Assembly: GCA_964017065.1 (NCBI GenBank) | Contig: OZ024786.1 | Location: 3,821,781 to 3,885,780 of the forward strand | DNA: 64,000 bases | Direction: 5' to 3' | DNA from: Haliclona indistincta | Lineage: Eukaryota > Porifera > Demospongiae > Haplosclerida > Chalinidae | Shown: positions 54,380-64,000 of the stretch, one piece after another | How positions within the stretch are numbered: position 1 is the first letter of the stretch | Layout of the letters: every line of letters begins with the position of its first letter | The notes under the pieces: model-generated | Told to the model about the DNA's origin: nothing | The model's input: only the letters and a program-made list of their open reading frames with translations | The model's database searches: none | Program-made: the position numbers and the translations under genes

Positions 54380-55100
54380 CCAAAGGTAAGACTGGCTTCT
54401 CCACGTTTTAACTGCCTGTGTACTTGTTTTACGTATACAGGCGAGACTTAGCTAATGAGTGACATTAGCATCAGCACCATGCAATCTTCTCTTAGTGGGT
54501 GAACATGATGTTCTACAAAATAGGGGGTTGGTTAGAAAAGTGCTTGTTAGCTAGGTCTATGGTTCAGAGCTGCGTCATTGCTTGCAAGAGAAAGCACTGG
54601 CACTTGTGGTTAGGCTACATCGACACAGTAAAACTTCACTGTTAGTTAGAGTTTCTGGTGCTACACTAGGATGACAACGAAGTATTCTGTAGTGGCCCAA
54701 GAGCTAAGCAGCTAAGTTGCTAAGCTCAGGCAAGGTACAAAAAGGCCAAGGCGGAGGAGGAAAGGGCCACAAATGTGGGGCTATAATATAGAATCAGCAA
54801 AGATCATCAATATATTCAAAAAATGAAGAGATTGTTATTATCAAGACAATCATTCAGTGTAACATTGAGAAATAAATATTTTGAAAAGATTAACTGTTGT
54901 CAACTTAACAGTAGTTGTAGTTGCGCAATTCAACGTTAAGAGATCAGCTGTGATAACATACATACATTCCCAAATAAATTATTGTTAAATGAGTGCAATC
55001 TTACGGTAGCCCAGAGCGGAAATTCCAATTTCCAGTTTCATCCAAATACGGGTGAAAACGGATAGCGTGCAAAGTCCCTTAGCCAGGCAGGGGGGGAGTG
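54380..55100. other. Spacer with no supported gene
   Basis: No recognisable domain or repeat. A short ATG frame after 54369 (gtgtggcaagatggcagcaa) ends quickly at a possible donor (gtaaga) and could be a first exon, but nothing downstream joins to it. Confidence 0.3.
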
Positions 55101-55122
55101 GCCTGGAGGCGAGGCTCTACAC

Positions 55123-55320
55123 GTGGAACCAAGTTGTCTTTGCCGAACTGCTATAGTAAACTGCAATGCACCGCTGACTGAGATGGAACCAGATTTGAAA
55201 GAATTTCTGTCAAAGGGCAAAGTGAAAGAGAAGGTGATATGCCGGCTAGAAAAGGAAGACATCGAGAGCCTCGATGATTTCAAGAAAAGAAGAGCTTCAA
55301 CTTATTTTACTCTAGTTTGA
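55123..55320 (+). CDS. Unrecognised small frame, 65 aa, possibly SAM-like helical
   Basis: The second half reads LKEFLSKGKVKEKVICRLEK then EDIESLDDFKKRR, a helix pattern of the kind seen in SAM-like domains (FL...V-x-x-L-x-x-E-x-I-x-SLDDF). Short and isolated, so only weak support. Confidence 0.25.
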   Translation: MEPSCLCRTAIVNCNAPLTEMEPDLKEFLSKGKVKEKVICRLEKEDIESLDDFKKRRASTYFTLV

Positions 55321-55439
55321 CTTATTCAGATTGGTCTGTTTCTGTCCCTTTTTTCCGTCATCTTCAGTCCCTCTGGGTTCACTCTGTTCTGCAACACCAT
55401 TCTGTAATTTCTGCCGCCATGATCAAAAGTGCTACTTCT

Positions 55440-55580
55440 GTTATGCTCAGTGCTTGCACGCTACCATGAATCTGCTGCTTTCATGCTTCGGTTCTGCTGC
55501 TGGTTTTTCCATGGTTCTGCTGTTTTCATGCTTCCGTGGTTCTGCTCCGTATTTGCATGCTACCATGGTTCTGCTCAGTG
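55440..55580 (+). repeat. Degenerate repeats of tggttctgct and ttcatgctt
   Basis: Words such as ggttctgctg and tttcatgctt recur five to six times in 130 bp with irregular spacing. The frame across it is not supported as a gene. Confidence 0.55.
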
Positions 55581-55758
55581 CTTAACCATATAATTTTTTT
55601 CTGAGTAAATAATTATTTAAAGGTCACAAAATAATAATAAACAATTGTTATAGAGTATTAATATCTTCGTCTGTGCAGAGAAAACAGCTATAACGACAAA
55701 AGCTATTCCACCTTAACTATATTAATAATTAGTGTTAATGAGTATTAAGTAGTTTGAC

Positions 55759-56550
55759 CAGGAGCGCATAATGAGAGAGCGACGTAATAGAGTAGGAGCG
55801 TGAAGCGCCCACGCATTTGATTAAAAATTGGAACTCCAGACATGATGGGACGTGTTACTAAGAATAGAACATTCATTGCGTTGTACTGTACAAGCGTACG
55901 TACGTACGATCGAGCGGGTACGCCGAGTAGTAAAGCAGCTAGCCACGTGTTCTCTGATGGCGTCTGCAGGTGCCACTGGCAAGAGTCAAACAAAGAAATC
56001 CAGCTCCAGAACGAAGAAAACGACCTTCAAAGTAAAAGAACGACGTGAACTGCTTCTTGTTCTGGAAGGTAATACGTATTGCCAAGACGTATTGCTTCGA
56101 TTTCCCATCTGTTATCGCTGTAACAATGTTGGCTTGTAGTAGAAAATATTTGCGGTGAAGGAAGCTCACTATCTCCTCGAAAGGAGCTGTTCCAAGGTCG
56201 TTCCCAGTTACACCAGGAAGAGGAACAACTTGCCGCGGCGAGAGTTGATTGTCAGGCTTATCGTGCTGGTTAGCTAGGCGCTTGGCCAACAATCGAGGCG
56301 ATCGCCTGGGAGTGATCGCGAGCGGCACTAGTCTACGAACTAGCGTTCTTCGAGGAGTACTCACTTCGGCTTCCATCTTGTGTACGATCATGGTGTACGA
56401 TCATGAAAATTGGATCTTGTGTACGATCATGAAAATTGGAACTCCAGACATGATCACGTCCCATCATGTCTGGAGTTCCAATTTTTAATCAAATGCGTGG
56501 GCGCTTCACGCTCCTACTCTATTACGTCGCTCTCTCATTATGCGCTCCTG
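55759..56550. mobile_element. 792-bp DNA element with about 95-bp inverted ends and 7-bp target duplication
   Basis: Bases 55759-55852 (starting caggagcgcataatgaga) are the exact or near-exact complement of about 56457-56550. The flanks carry GTTTGAC on both sides (55752-55758 and 56551-56557). The inside holds a plus-strand frame (MASAGATGKSQTKKSSS... ending at a GT near LVLEG) and a longer minus-strand frame, neither recognisable. Near the right arm the text ttgtgtacgatcatgaaaat is duplicated. A truncated relative lies at 10866-11060. Superfamily not assigned. Confidence 0.85.
55954..56070 (+). CDS. Possible short exon inside the 792-bp TIR element
   Basis: An ATG opens a serine/lysine-rich frame (MASAGATGKSQTKKSSSRTK then TTFKVKERRELLLVLEG) that reaches a GT donor (aag|gtaata). 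A corresponding ctagaaggtaag donor-like site exists in the related copy at 10866-11060. Conservation of the site between copies is the only support for it being an exon. Confidence 0.25.
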
Positions 56551-56739
56551 GTTTGACTTATTCATTGATTTTCTTCATAAATTATGAATAGTTTGTTTTT
56601 GACATACTCTATAGTATTCTTCATAGAGTACTTTTAGAGACAACCATAGCATTGTTCAATTTGTAATAAACTGAAAGATTTTTCAACTTTCTTTAGACAG
56701 TGATCTTGACTCACAGGAACATATACATAGTTATGTGTG

Positions 56740-57054
56740 TGGATCATGAATAGCAAGAGAGTTACTATCATCTCAGCTAAGGTGAAGAGCACTCTCGCTC
56801 TTTACAATGTAAGATTGATTAATCACTCCACCAACAGCAGTAATAATCCAGCCAATTTTATTTCAAGAAAACGTAATTCAGGGTACAACCTTCGTTCTCC
56901 TCATCCTCTTCAGCCATTTGCCAGAACTAATTCTCATCTGTTTTCCTTTATTCCTCGCTCTGTCTCTATCTGGAACTCTCTTCCTTCTTCTATAGTTCTG
57001 GCGTCTTCTCTAAACTCGTTTAAGTTTTTATTGTCCAACCATAATTGTTCTTAG
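56740..57054 (+). pseudogene. 3' end of a LINE-type reverse transcriptase ORF
   Basis: The frame reads NLRSPHPLQPFARTNSHLFS followed by FIPRSVSIWNSLPSSIVLAS and SLNSFKFLLS before the stop. The pattern SF-x-PR-x-I-x-x-WN-x-LP...A-x-S-x-x-x-FK is the usual C-terminal tail of jockey/CR1/RTE-like LINE polymerases. The catalytic domain is not visible upstream, as expected for a 5'-truncated copy. The following 100 bp is AT-rich without a clear tandem tail. Confidence 0.7.
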
Positions 57055-57185
57055 GTTTTATTTATTATCTTATATAATAGGGATCACTTTATCGCTATTG
57101 TGAATTCCTTGCCTGTATGTGCAAAAGTATTATATAAAAAAATAAGATGTATTCTTCAATAGCTGCCACAGAGTAAGTATTAAAT

Positions 57186-57336
57186 ATAAGTTAGACGCCG
57201 AGGCCATGGGATTTACGCGGTATAGAAACCCGAGAGGAAGCCATATAGAACCCGAGCGCGTAGCGCGAGGGTTCTATGGCAACTCGAGGGTTTCTATACC
57301 GCGTAGATCCCATTGGCCGAGGCGTCTAACTTATTT
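57186..57336. repeat. CpG-rich palindromic foldback element, about 150 bp
   Basis: The left half (taagttagacgcc, ggccatgggat, acgcggtatagaaaccc, gaacccgagcgcg) and right half pair almost base for base, with minor offsets. The centre is gcgcgtagcgcg. It is far more GC-rich than its surroundings. Confidence 0.9.
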
Positions 57337-57342
57337 AGAGTA

Positions 57343-57750
57343 TAGCCATGAGTAACTGGTATCTAAGCCGTAAGCAAAAGAAACGCACTCTCAAGTTCTC
57401 CGAGTCGTTCGTGGTATAAGCGACCAGCGCTTCTCGACTGGGCGTACGACAGCGACATCGACGAACTGTTACTGATGAGTACGACTTTACTCTACACCGC
57501 TACTCTTACGCCTTCAGTAGACTCCGCTGCTGCATGCTACCACCACGAGAAGAAATCGCTCCTAGCTACTCGGAGTACTCCGCCCTCGACCCAACCTCTA
57601 TCGGCAACGCCCTGGGAAACGCTCCCGTTTGGCGATCCGCGTGCTGCGGACCTGCAAGTCGAGCAAGCCAGACAGACTGGAATTCTAAGGAAGACACTCC
57701 AAGACCGTCTATGATAGTCATTTCAGATAGTGATAGTCTATATAGCTAGA
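57343..57750 (+). other. GC-richer segment with overlapping frames, unrecognised
   Basis: An ATG at about 57349 begins MSNWYLSRKQKKRTLKFSES and stops soon. Two overlapping frames at 57475-57749 are proline/serine-rich, and one ends MIVISDSDSLYS. Composition differs from the AT-rich flanks, so it may be a first exon or captured segment, but no domain is visible. Confidence 0.25.
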
Positions 57751-57754
57751 CTGT

Positions 57755-58560
57755 GTCAACTCGTAGACTATCACTAGTATTCATCACTTGTTGTTTCCAT
57801 TGCTTGTATTATACACAATGCTAAGTATGTAAGTAAAATATACCGTCTCCGGATTAAATCAACCAATGAAATGCCTGGTGTCTATGAAGAACACCTAAGG
57901 TTCTACGTGAAATAGACACTAGTGGCTAATCAATCTGATTGGTCAATATCACTATACTATACTCTAATTTTAGTTATTTTTGTTCTTTAAGAAGACCATC
58001 CATTGCTGCCAATACTCCTGAATTGCTGCCAATACACCCAATTAAGAGTTTAACAGGAGGAGTGGTATGTTAATGCTTTAGACTGCACTGTGATTGATTT
58101 TTTGCAGCTTTTCCCAAGTAGGCGTAAAGAAGACAAGCAACCACTTCTATCCATACCAATGACCTATCAAAACGAGATTGCGGGGATCACCTTTAGCATA
58201 CTGGGGATCATGATGGAAGTTACAGCTTATGACCATGCATAGCATGCATAATTACGCATGTAAATTTATTAATGTGAGCGCACATCTACCCGTATCTGAT
58301 CATGATGATGATTAAAGGGTTATTGTCTATTACACAGATGAGGAGGTTGACGGAGAGACAGCAATGATGCTAGCCACATCTGGCACCCCAGCAGATTTAA
58401 AATGATGTTGCCTGACGAAACTAAAGAGTTGTCTTAAATTTAGGCAACTCTTTGGTGGTAAGCAGGCAACTCCGGTTCATTTATTTCGAAATATCAGGGC
58501 CGGGGGTCCGAAAATTATGGACCGGGGGGAACTTTTTAGGGGGGTCCATATTTGTCGTGA
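57755..58560. other. Spacer with no supported gene
   Basis: No domain recognised. A G-rich patch (ccgggggtccgaaaattatg, ccggggggaac, aggggggtcc) lies at 58500-58550. Confidence 0.3.
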
Positions 58561-58564
58561 CAGG

Positions 58565-58985
58565 TCTGATAGATGATTACTTACAGACATTCAGAGAGCT
58601 TTACCCTGACAGCCCAACAACACCTAAACAGCAATGCATTACATGGAACATATGATAATAAAGTATGGATGTTTTACACTAATTATTAGCGAATTGCTAC
58701 AGATGATTGTAGATTACTGTTGTGGACCACTAACCAGATAATGGTGCATGAGATTCGAAGCAAAGAATAGTCACTTCAAACATTTGGGTCACGCAAATAA
58801 CAACTTCAAGAGAATGTGCAAGTCTCTAGCCAAACGACATCAGGCATGGAGTTGTTACAACATTGCTTGCTCAAGCATTTAATTGAAAGCTAAAACCGGT
58901 CCAGGTGGCTACTTGAAACACGATGATTACCATTCATTATAGCTTATCTCATGCCATAGTAAAGATAGGATTAGTACCAGAGATT
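58565..58985 (+). pseudogene. CACTA/Plavaka-like transposase fragment, copy A
   Basis: After an acceptor-like cag the frame reads GLIDDYLQTFRELYPDSPTT followed by PKQ. About 60 bases later another frame reads GPLTR, a stop, WCMRFEAKNSHFKHLGHANN then NFKRMCKSLAKRHQAW. This is the DY-x-x-F-x-x-LYP...TPK-x-H...GPL-x-x-WCMRFEAKH-x-x-FK...NFK...SLA-x-RHQ order recalled from animal TNP2/Plavaka-like transposases. Stops and small deletions interrupt it. A second copy of about 380 bp lies at 60430-60815. Confidence 0.7.
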
Positions 58986-59303
58986 AGCAGCAGAGTATGA
59001 TATCTTGGGTTGAGTTGAGCTAATGTCTAAGTTGAGAAGGGTGAATTCATTGACTTTTTCGATATATTGTCCAAGAAGAGACAGAAGAGCCTTCCTTTGG
59101 AGGGAATTACCGTCGTCACCGAAACACGCCACCACAAAGGGCAAAAAAGTCCATCCAGGACATTAGCTCCTGGACAGAGGCAACATAAACTCCCCCCAGG
59201 GAGGAAAGTGCAGTGTCTGGCTTCGTGCTGACTGAACCATTGTGTGTCTTGTAAACTCATTGTACTCCTGTCATATCATGTAGCTCCTCTGTCTTTATCC
59301 TCG

Positions 59304-59475
59304 CCTACTGGACGCTCATTATCAAAGGGGCCAAAGATTACAAAGGTACGGGCTGGCTGTTATATGACTACCAGTTGCGCAGACTAGCAGCCGCTTGGGG
59401 CAACCTAGGCGACTGGGGTCGCAAGGACGTCTCACTGTGGAATGACAGTCTGCCGTCTGAACGCCGGTGAACAGC
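59304..59475 (+). pseudogene. Gypsy-type gag or associated fragment
   Basis: The frame reads IIKGAKDYKGTGWLLYDYQL then RRLAAAWGNLGDWGRKDVSL and WNDSL. I recall a W-L-x-YD-x-x-FR-x-x-AA...W...LW motif from invertebrate retrotransposon proteins. The fragment is short and lies 200 bp upstream of a Gypsy reverse-transcriptase piece. Confidence 0.4.
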
Positions 59476-59689
59476 AGAAATCCAAAATCCGAAAGGTACC
59501 AGTGGCTAGTAACCGCCTTGAGGATTATTGTACTCATTGTGACATTATGGTCTCTTACGCTACATTGTATCGCCATGAGAAACGAAGATAACTGTCGGAG
59601 GAGAGTTCTGATTCAGAGGTAGGTCTTTAAGAATATAGTTTTGATAGTCTATCATGATAATCCACTATCAACCTCTTCCAGAGGTTGAT

Positions 59690-59942
59690 AGAAGTTGTAT
59701 TGTCAGATGTAATCCGAGACAAATGCCTAGCCTATATCGATGACATCCTTGTTGTAGACACATTTGATTCACACCTGGAAAAATCTCAATAGAGTGTTTG
59801 AGAGAATGGAAGAGTCAGGATTAAAGTTAAAACCAGTTAAATGCCATTTATTCGGAAAAGTGTTGGATACCTTGGTCATGTTTTAACTGAGACAGGAGTT
59901 GCTCTTGATCCTCACAAGGTTTAGGCAATGAAAGAATTCTCA
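59690..59942 (+). pseudogene. Ty3/Gypsy reverse transcriptase fragment with YIDDILV
   Basis: The text reads CLAYIDDILVVDTFDSHLE, a small shift, LNRVFERMEESGLKLKPVKC then HLFGKSV, another shift, YLGHVLTETGVALDPHKV, a stop and AMKEF. These are the YxDD catalytic box and following conserved blocks of Gypsy RT. Several shifts show it is dead. A MITE at 59951 interrupts it. Confidence 0.85.
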
Positions 59943-59950
59943 TTCCAACC

Positions 59951-60424
59951 CAGGGATGGGGCGAAGCACTTTGTACTTGTGCTTAAGCATGCTTAAGCGC
60001 AATCATTGAAAGTACTGTACTCAAGTCCTTTTAAAAATCATGGCTGTGTACTTGTACTTATACTCAAGCACAGGCCATATTGCAATGTGCTTCTGAAGCA
60101 CTTTCCATCGAATACCTCTGTCTAAAAATACCTCTTGAATACCTCTTGTTCTAGTTGTTCAAGCAGCATCATCTGCAGCAGTAGAAGACTATTTAATACG
60201 GCAGGCAAATTCTTTATACCGGATAGGTCAAGGCAATTAACAGACAAGATTTACTCAGTTCATTTTTATTAAAAGTTGTGCTTAAGTACCGAGGTCAAGT
60301 ACTCGTACTTGTACTGAATACAAGCTAGCCTGAAGAGGTACTCGTACTCGTACTCAATTAGTAATCTATCTAAAGTGCTTGGAATGTACTCAAGCACTTT
60401 CAAAAGTGTTTCGCCCCATGCCTG
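59951..60424. mobile_element. 474-bp hAT-like MITE inserted in the Gypsy fragment
   Basis: The ends cagggatggggcgaagcact at 59951 and the complement of agtgtttcgccccatgcctg ending at 60424 are inverted with two or three mismatches. The start CAGG and the GGGCGAA word are familiar from hAT MITEs. The interior is made of degenerate gtacttg and tactcaag words that pair with each other. An 8-bp duplication is not evident. Confidence 0.8.
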
Positions 60425-60429
60425 ACCTA

Positions 60430-60815
60430 AACAGCATTACATTAGATGGAAGACACATTCCTCACGTGGATAATAAAGTATGGAAATTGCACACTAAATA
60501 TCAGCAAACTATTACAGAATAATGGACAATTTACAGAAGTGAACCACTAACTAGATTCTGGTGCATGAGATTCGAAGCAAAGAATAGTCACTTAAAATTT
60601 GGGTCATGTAAATAACAACTTCAAGAACATCTGCAAGTCTCTAGCCTAACGACATCAAGCATTGAGTTGTTACAAGATTGCTGGCTCAAGCATTTTAAAG
60701 AAACCTAATACCGGTCCAGGTAGCTACTTGATACATGATTATTGCCGCACTATTATAGCTTATCTCATGCCATAGTAAAGAGTGGATTAGTAGCGGAGAT
60801 TGGTAGCAGAGCATG
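60430..60815 (+). pseudogene. CACTA/Plavaka-like transposase fragment, copy B
   Basis: It aligns with 58620-58985 (for example ctggtgcatgagattcgaag, aaataacaacttcaagaaca against the matching words there) at perhaps 85-90 percent identity by eye, with a stop in the same type of position. Together with copy A it brackets the Gypsy and MITE sequences. Confidence 0.75.
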
Positions 60816-60904
60816 AGTTTTCTGATCAGTTGTTGTTACCATTTTGTTGTCACCGTTTGTCCAAAGGTGAATGAGCATAATCAAATATAAAGTGTAGAAA
60901 TCAT

Positions 60905-61080
60905 TATGATTGTCTATAGAACTTTGAGGGTTATCATTGGTGGAACAACATACAAGCCAGGAGATATTACAATAGCTGACTCTAGTGGTCTCCTACCAAT
61001 CTTTGGAGAGACTGAATGGATCTTGTTCATCCACAACGAGTGGCACTTTGTCTGCCAACTAATCAACACAAACACATGAT
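60905..61080 (+). pseudogene. C-terminal exon fragment of a CACTA/Plavaka-like transposase
   Basis: After a TATAG acceptor-like site the frame reads LRVIIGGTTYKPGDITIADS then LPIFGETEWILFIHNEWHFV and CQL. A small beta-type domain of this sort (K-x-GD...FG-x-I-x-x-I-x-V) ends animal transposases of this group. It follows copy B in the right order, so both probably belong to the same dead element. Confidence 0.5.
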
Positions 61081-61089
61081 ACAACACAT

Positions 61090-61870
61090 ACTATCATGCA
61101 TATGAAGTTTAGTATCATTCCTCAAGCGCACCTATCATTATTTGTCAGCTGTATTCGTTAGTGGAATATCATGTAATATAATTTATTGTAATACATGTAA
61201 TTCTTTTGTACCTTTAAATTCCAGAGTACAATCAATTTTAATTCATTGTATCTGACTGACAACTAGGACAAACAAACATACAGCTCAGTGTCACAAGCTC
61301 ATATGTACACAGTTCGGTTGCAATTGATGCACACCACGTTTGGGTGGAGCTGCGCTGCACAAAGTTCAATATTCCACCCACAATATTCTACAAGCCACCA
61401 TCTTATGGCAGCAAGAAATCATGTGACTTTGAGAATCCAGCTCCCAAAAGGATATCAGCAGAATTATGATAAGCAGAGTGAGCCTGAACTGCTCTCAGAG
61501 TGAGTCTGAACTGCTAGTAATGCTTCTCTGATTATAATTATGTATATAGGTGGTACGTAAATATAATATTGATACCAAAGCAAGTGAGAAAATAAGTGCA
61601 CTAGATGCACTTTTGGACTGAAATGATGAAGATTTCTCCAATATATCAGACATCAAAATATGAAGCGTTTTACATTCTGGAATACTTTGCTCCCAAATCA
61701 GTGGCATTTACTTACCATGGGGTACTTCCAGGTCTCGCAATAATAAATATATAAACAACATTAAAATCCTAATAGCTAAGATAGCGAATAGCTAAGACGG
61801 CCAACATCACCAAAACTCAAGTCAAGGTATATCATGTGCTACATCATCCGATTCTCACTTTGTTAGGTCT
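61090..61870. other. Spacer, weak frames only
   Basis: A frame over 61265-61470 (for example VAIDAHHVWVELRCTKFN) has reasonable composition but no recognised domain. Confidence 0.3.
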
Positions 61871-61877
61871 GGCAAAA

Positions 61878-61966
61878 ACATTCGTGTTCGGTATCGGCGT
61901 AAAAAAGGACAGCCTGGATATCAACCACTACAGCAGGTGTATTCGCTATCGAACACGAATGTGAGA
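61878..61966. repeat. Short inverted repeat cattcgtgttcggtatcg
   Basis: The text cattcgtgttcggtat at about 61879 is the complement of atcgaacacgaatg near 61950-61964, with one indel. The loop is about 55 bp. Confidence 0.7.
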
Positions 61967-61999
61967 ATGGGAACAAAGAAAGGCTAGTTGGTAGCATTG

Positions 62000-63440
62000 C
62001 ATTCAACAGGTGAATCTACAATGTGCCGTACTACATGAAAATTTGTGTTTTCTAGTTCGTGCGTGTCACATTAATTTCCTTGTGCTCTTGTGCAGTATGT
62101 TCATTATTATAACCACCATTATTTGGTTATATGCTTGTATAGCGTGTATTTTCTTTATCTTGGTAGCTGCTTCATCCGTCTCATTCTTTAATTTGGTCTT
62201 AATCTCCTCTAGTGGTCATAATATGAACCTGCACTATATCACGTGACTTATGATTAATATCACATTATCACTTACATTCGTCCCACAGACTCGTAAGTAC
62301 GAGTACCATCAGGCACCTCACTCAACTCCTTAGCGGTAAGGTCAGCACGAGCTGACGCTATTTTAAGACCATCAATCTGTCCTCGCGCCATCTTCATCCG
62401 TTGTGTGGTCTCATGAATGTGTATATACTTCATCATATGCAGGTTAGGCTTGCTATATCACACTACAATGAAAACAATGGCAGGAATAAAGCAGAGAGCA
62501 AAACAGGAGAGAAATGGTGCTCAATTATGTACCCTACGAACAAATCTGGTGGCTACACAGTCAAAGAAAATTCCAGCAAAGAGTTACCTATGGTAAGATA
62601 ACATTGAATTCATTACATGGTGTCATAAAAACATGTAGGTTTTGTTGAAGATCTATTAGTATGCTGATACGCTACTTCAGAATGAAATCACGATAGTGGA
62701 CCAGATGATGATATCAGTAACCAACAGCTGCATCTTTCAAGCCATCATCTACAGGAAGTGTTGCCGTACAGGGATGCGATCATCTACAGGACCGTACAGG
62801 GATGCGATCTTGCTGTGTGTCTGGGTCTCACGTGTTCCAAATGTCTGCTCAGGTAAAGGATGCATGCATGATTAATAGATTGCTTTCATATTACACATCA
62901 GTAATATTGTAGTGTACTAATTAAGGATTATTCAAGTTTTTCTATAGTTTCTATATCTGTACCTTTTACAGGTGAAACCATTTATCGAGAATATGGAAAA
63001 TCCTTCGAGAATATGGAGCTATTGGAGTTATTGAAGTGTTTAGCCAAATTTGTGATGACCCTAATACACTGGACATTGCCAAATCAATGTACTGTTGGCT
63101 TTATAAGGCCACTTGAAGACATTTGGGAGCAGAGCTACTAAAACTCAGCAGGGCAGTTTTATTCTGCAATTGATCCAGTAATTAAAGCTAGCAAGTCTAG
63201 ACCTGACAATGTCTATTGATTTGTTGATAATTTATGCAAGCGGTTGCGGTAATGATGTAACGACCAACCAGATCATGGCATCCACATTATCTAAAAAACG
63301 CACGTCAATTAATGCTAATTATAACTCAAGCTAAAGAACCATAGCTTACATGAGAGATCAAGATGACTTCTCTCTTCTAATGCAATAGAGAATGTGACTT
63401 ATGACCACTTATGATTGTCACAATGTGACTGTGACTTATG
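62000..63440. other. Spacer with possible decayed exon pieces
   Basis: A frame at about 63008-63108 (GAIGVIEVFSQICDDPNTLD then IAKSMYCWLYKAT) and one with FCNxxDPVIKASKSRPDNVY (about 63160-63220) may be remains of the gene whose intact-looking exon follows at 63454. Stops separate them. The rest shows no recognisable features. Confidence 0.3.
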
Positions 63441-63453
63441 TTAATACTTTCAG

Positions 63454-63798
63454 AGAAATAGGCCTACCAAACAGCTAGCAAAGCAGGTACGCATCAAATT
63501 CGAGTCTCTAAAGTGTCTCACTTATGATTGCACTGAGGAACACTATGACGACTTGGCTGAACTGAACACTAACCTTGATCAGCTAACTGCCACACTACGA
63601 GCTAAGTTGCCTCAGAGCGAGGGACTAATAGTGCGACCAGAACTAGAGAAGCAAACTGTTTCCAGACACAAAAGAAAAGTATCTCTAGCCATATCAAGCA
63701 TTCCCAAGAAGGCAGCTGTTGGACGCAAGAAGCTACATTCATCTTTTAGAAACAGAGTTGGGATGAAAGCCGCCAAGCAAAGGAAAGCTCAACTGAAG
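63454..63798 (+). CDS. In-frame exon with RVG motif, 115 codons, unknown gene
   Basis: Bounded by an acceptor (ctttcag) and donor (aag|gttatt), the exon has no stop and reads RNRPTKQLAKQVRIKFESLK, a region with TYDCTEEHYDDLAELNTNL, then LRAKLPQSEGLIVRPELEKQ and, after a basic run, LHSSFRNRVGMKAAKQRKAQ. It shares the KLPxSExxIxR...RVG layout with 49583-49792. The family is one I associate with transposon-derived sponge genes carrying CXXC or PHD fingers further on. The gene continues beyond the window or is truncated. Confidence 0.55.
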
Positions 63799-64000
63799 GT
63801 TATTATAACTAATAATTATAAAAAATTAATAATTATTATTATTGAATTTCATTAGGTTAGTAGTCACTGTGATCAGTCATTATCAATCAGCAATCCTGTG
63901 GGTAACAGTAACACATCACAGATATGACAAAAAAATTAATTATAAGACGTTCTGTTTCTTATAGCAATCCAGAGTCAGTATGCAAGTTTCTGGTCGTGCT
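63799..64000. other. Window edge, intron-like
   Basis: AT-rich sequence after the donor at 63799, ending near agcaatccagagtcagtatg, which could start a further exon beyond the window. Confidence 0.25.

Noticed and set aside
59951..60424. 8-bp target duplication of the hAT-like MITE
   Set aside because: The flanks (ttccaacc and acctaaac) do not match, so I did not claim one.
1..64000. tRNA, rRNA or bacterial operon features
   Set aside because: I looked for cloverleaf boxes (GGTTCRA-type), rRNA landmarks and closely packed same-strand genes with ribosome-binding sites and saw none I could support.

Overview
This 64 kb window reads as eukaryotic nuclear DNA from a non-bilaterian animal, most likely a sponge (demosponge). 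That placement is an inference. The supporting signs are AT-rich spacers, many short introns (about 40-150 bp) with GT/AG ends, dense low-copy and foldback repeats, and degraded transposon-type domains (YPT/KYP, KAYKSL, OB-fold, CXXC, TAZ) that I associate from memory with sponge and cnidarian genomes. I saw no bacterial operon structure, rRNA, tRNA or CRISPR array.

The window is essentially a graveyard of mobile elements with a few elements that are still intact. 1-12 kb: a long foldback repeat that interrupts a cysteine-rich reading frame, degraded coding fragments, dispersed repeats, a TIR element with an 8-bp target duplication carrying a possible RFX-like winged helix, and a 50-bp tandem array. 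11.96-18.18 kb: a complete CACTA/EnSpm-like element with 13-bp inverted ends (CACAGCCAATAAT) and a TA duplication. It holds two intact, divergently transcribed genes: a 17-exon, 963-aa transposase (minus strand) and a 5-exon, 275-aa protein of unknown function (plus strand), whose start codons are 135 bp apart. This is the most interesting object in the window.

18-31 kb: MITEs, local duplications, a CA/CTCA microsatellite and a string of broken fragments (transposases, RPA-like OB-fold genes, a Myb fragment, pogo-type HTH, PIF1 helicase, Gypsy RNase H). 31.4-32.8 kb: a minisatellite of about 64 units of 21 bp. 33-40 kb: tandem and inverted repeats, and a frameshifted TAZ zinc finger.

40.4-46.4 kb: a PIF/Harbinger transposon with a transposase (one nonsense codon) and an intact five-exon Myb/SANT accessory gene on the other strand. 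A full-length hAT transposon (8-bp target duplication, one nonsense codon in its transposase) is nested between them. 46.4-52 kb: a cysteine-rich terminal exon, two degraded Harbinger/THAP-type transposases, and CXXC and PHD finger pieces. 52-64 kb: a C2H2 finger fragment, unknown reading frames, a long-TIR element with a 7-bp duplication, a LINE 3' end, a CpG-rich hairpin, a broken CACTA-type transposase interrupted by Gypsy and MITE insertions, and a last in-frame exon that runs toward the window edge.

I could not assign any reading frame with confidence to an ordinary host gene. Exon coordinates for the multi-exon genes were derived by hand from splice signals and frame continuity.
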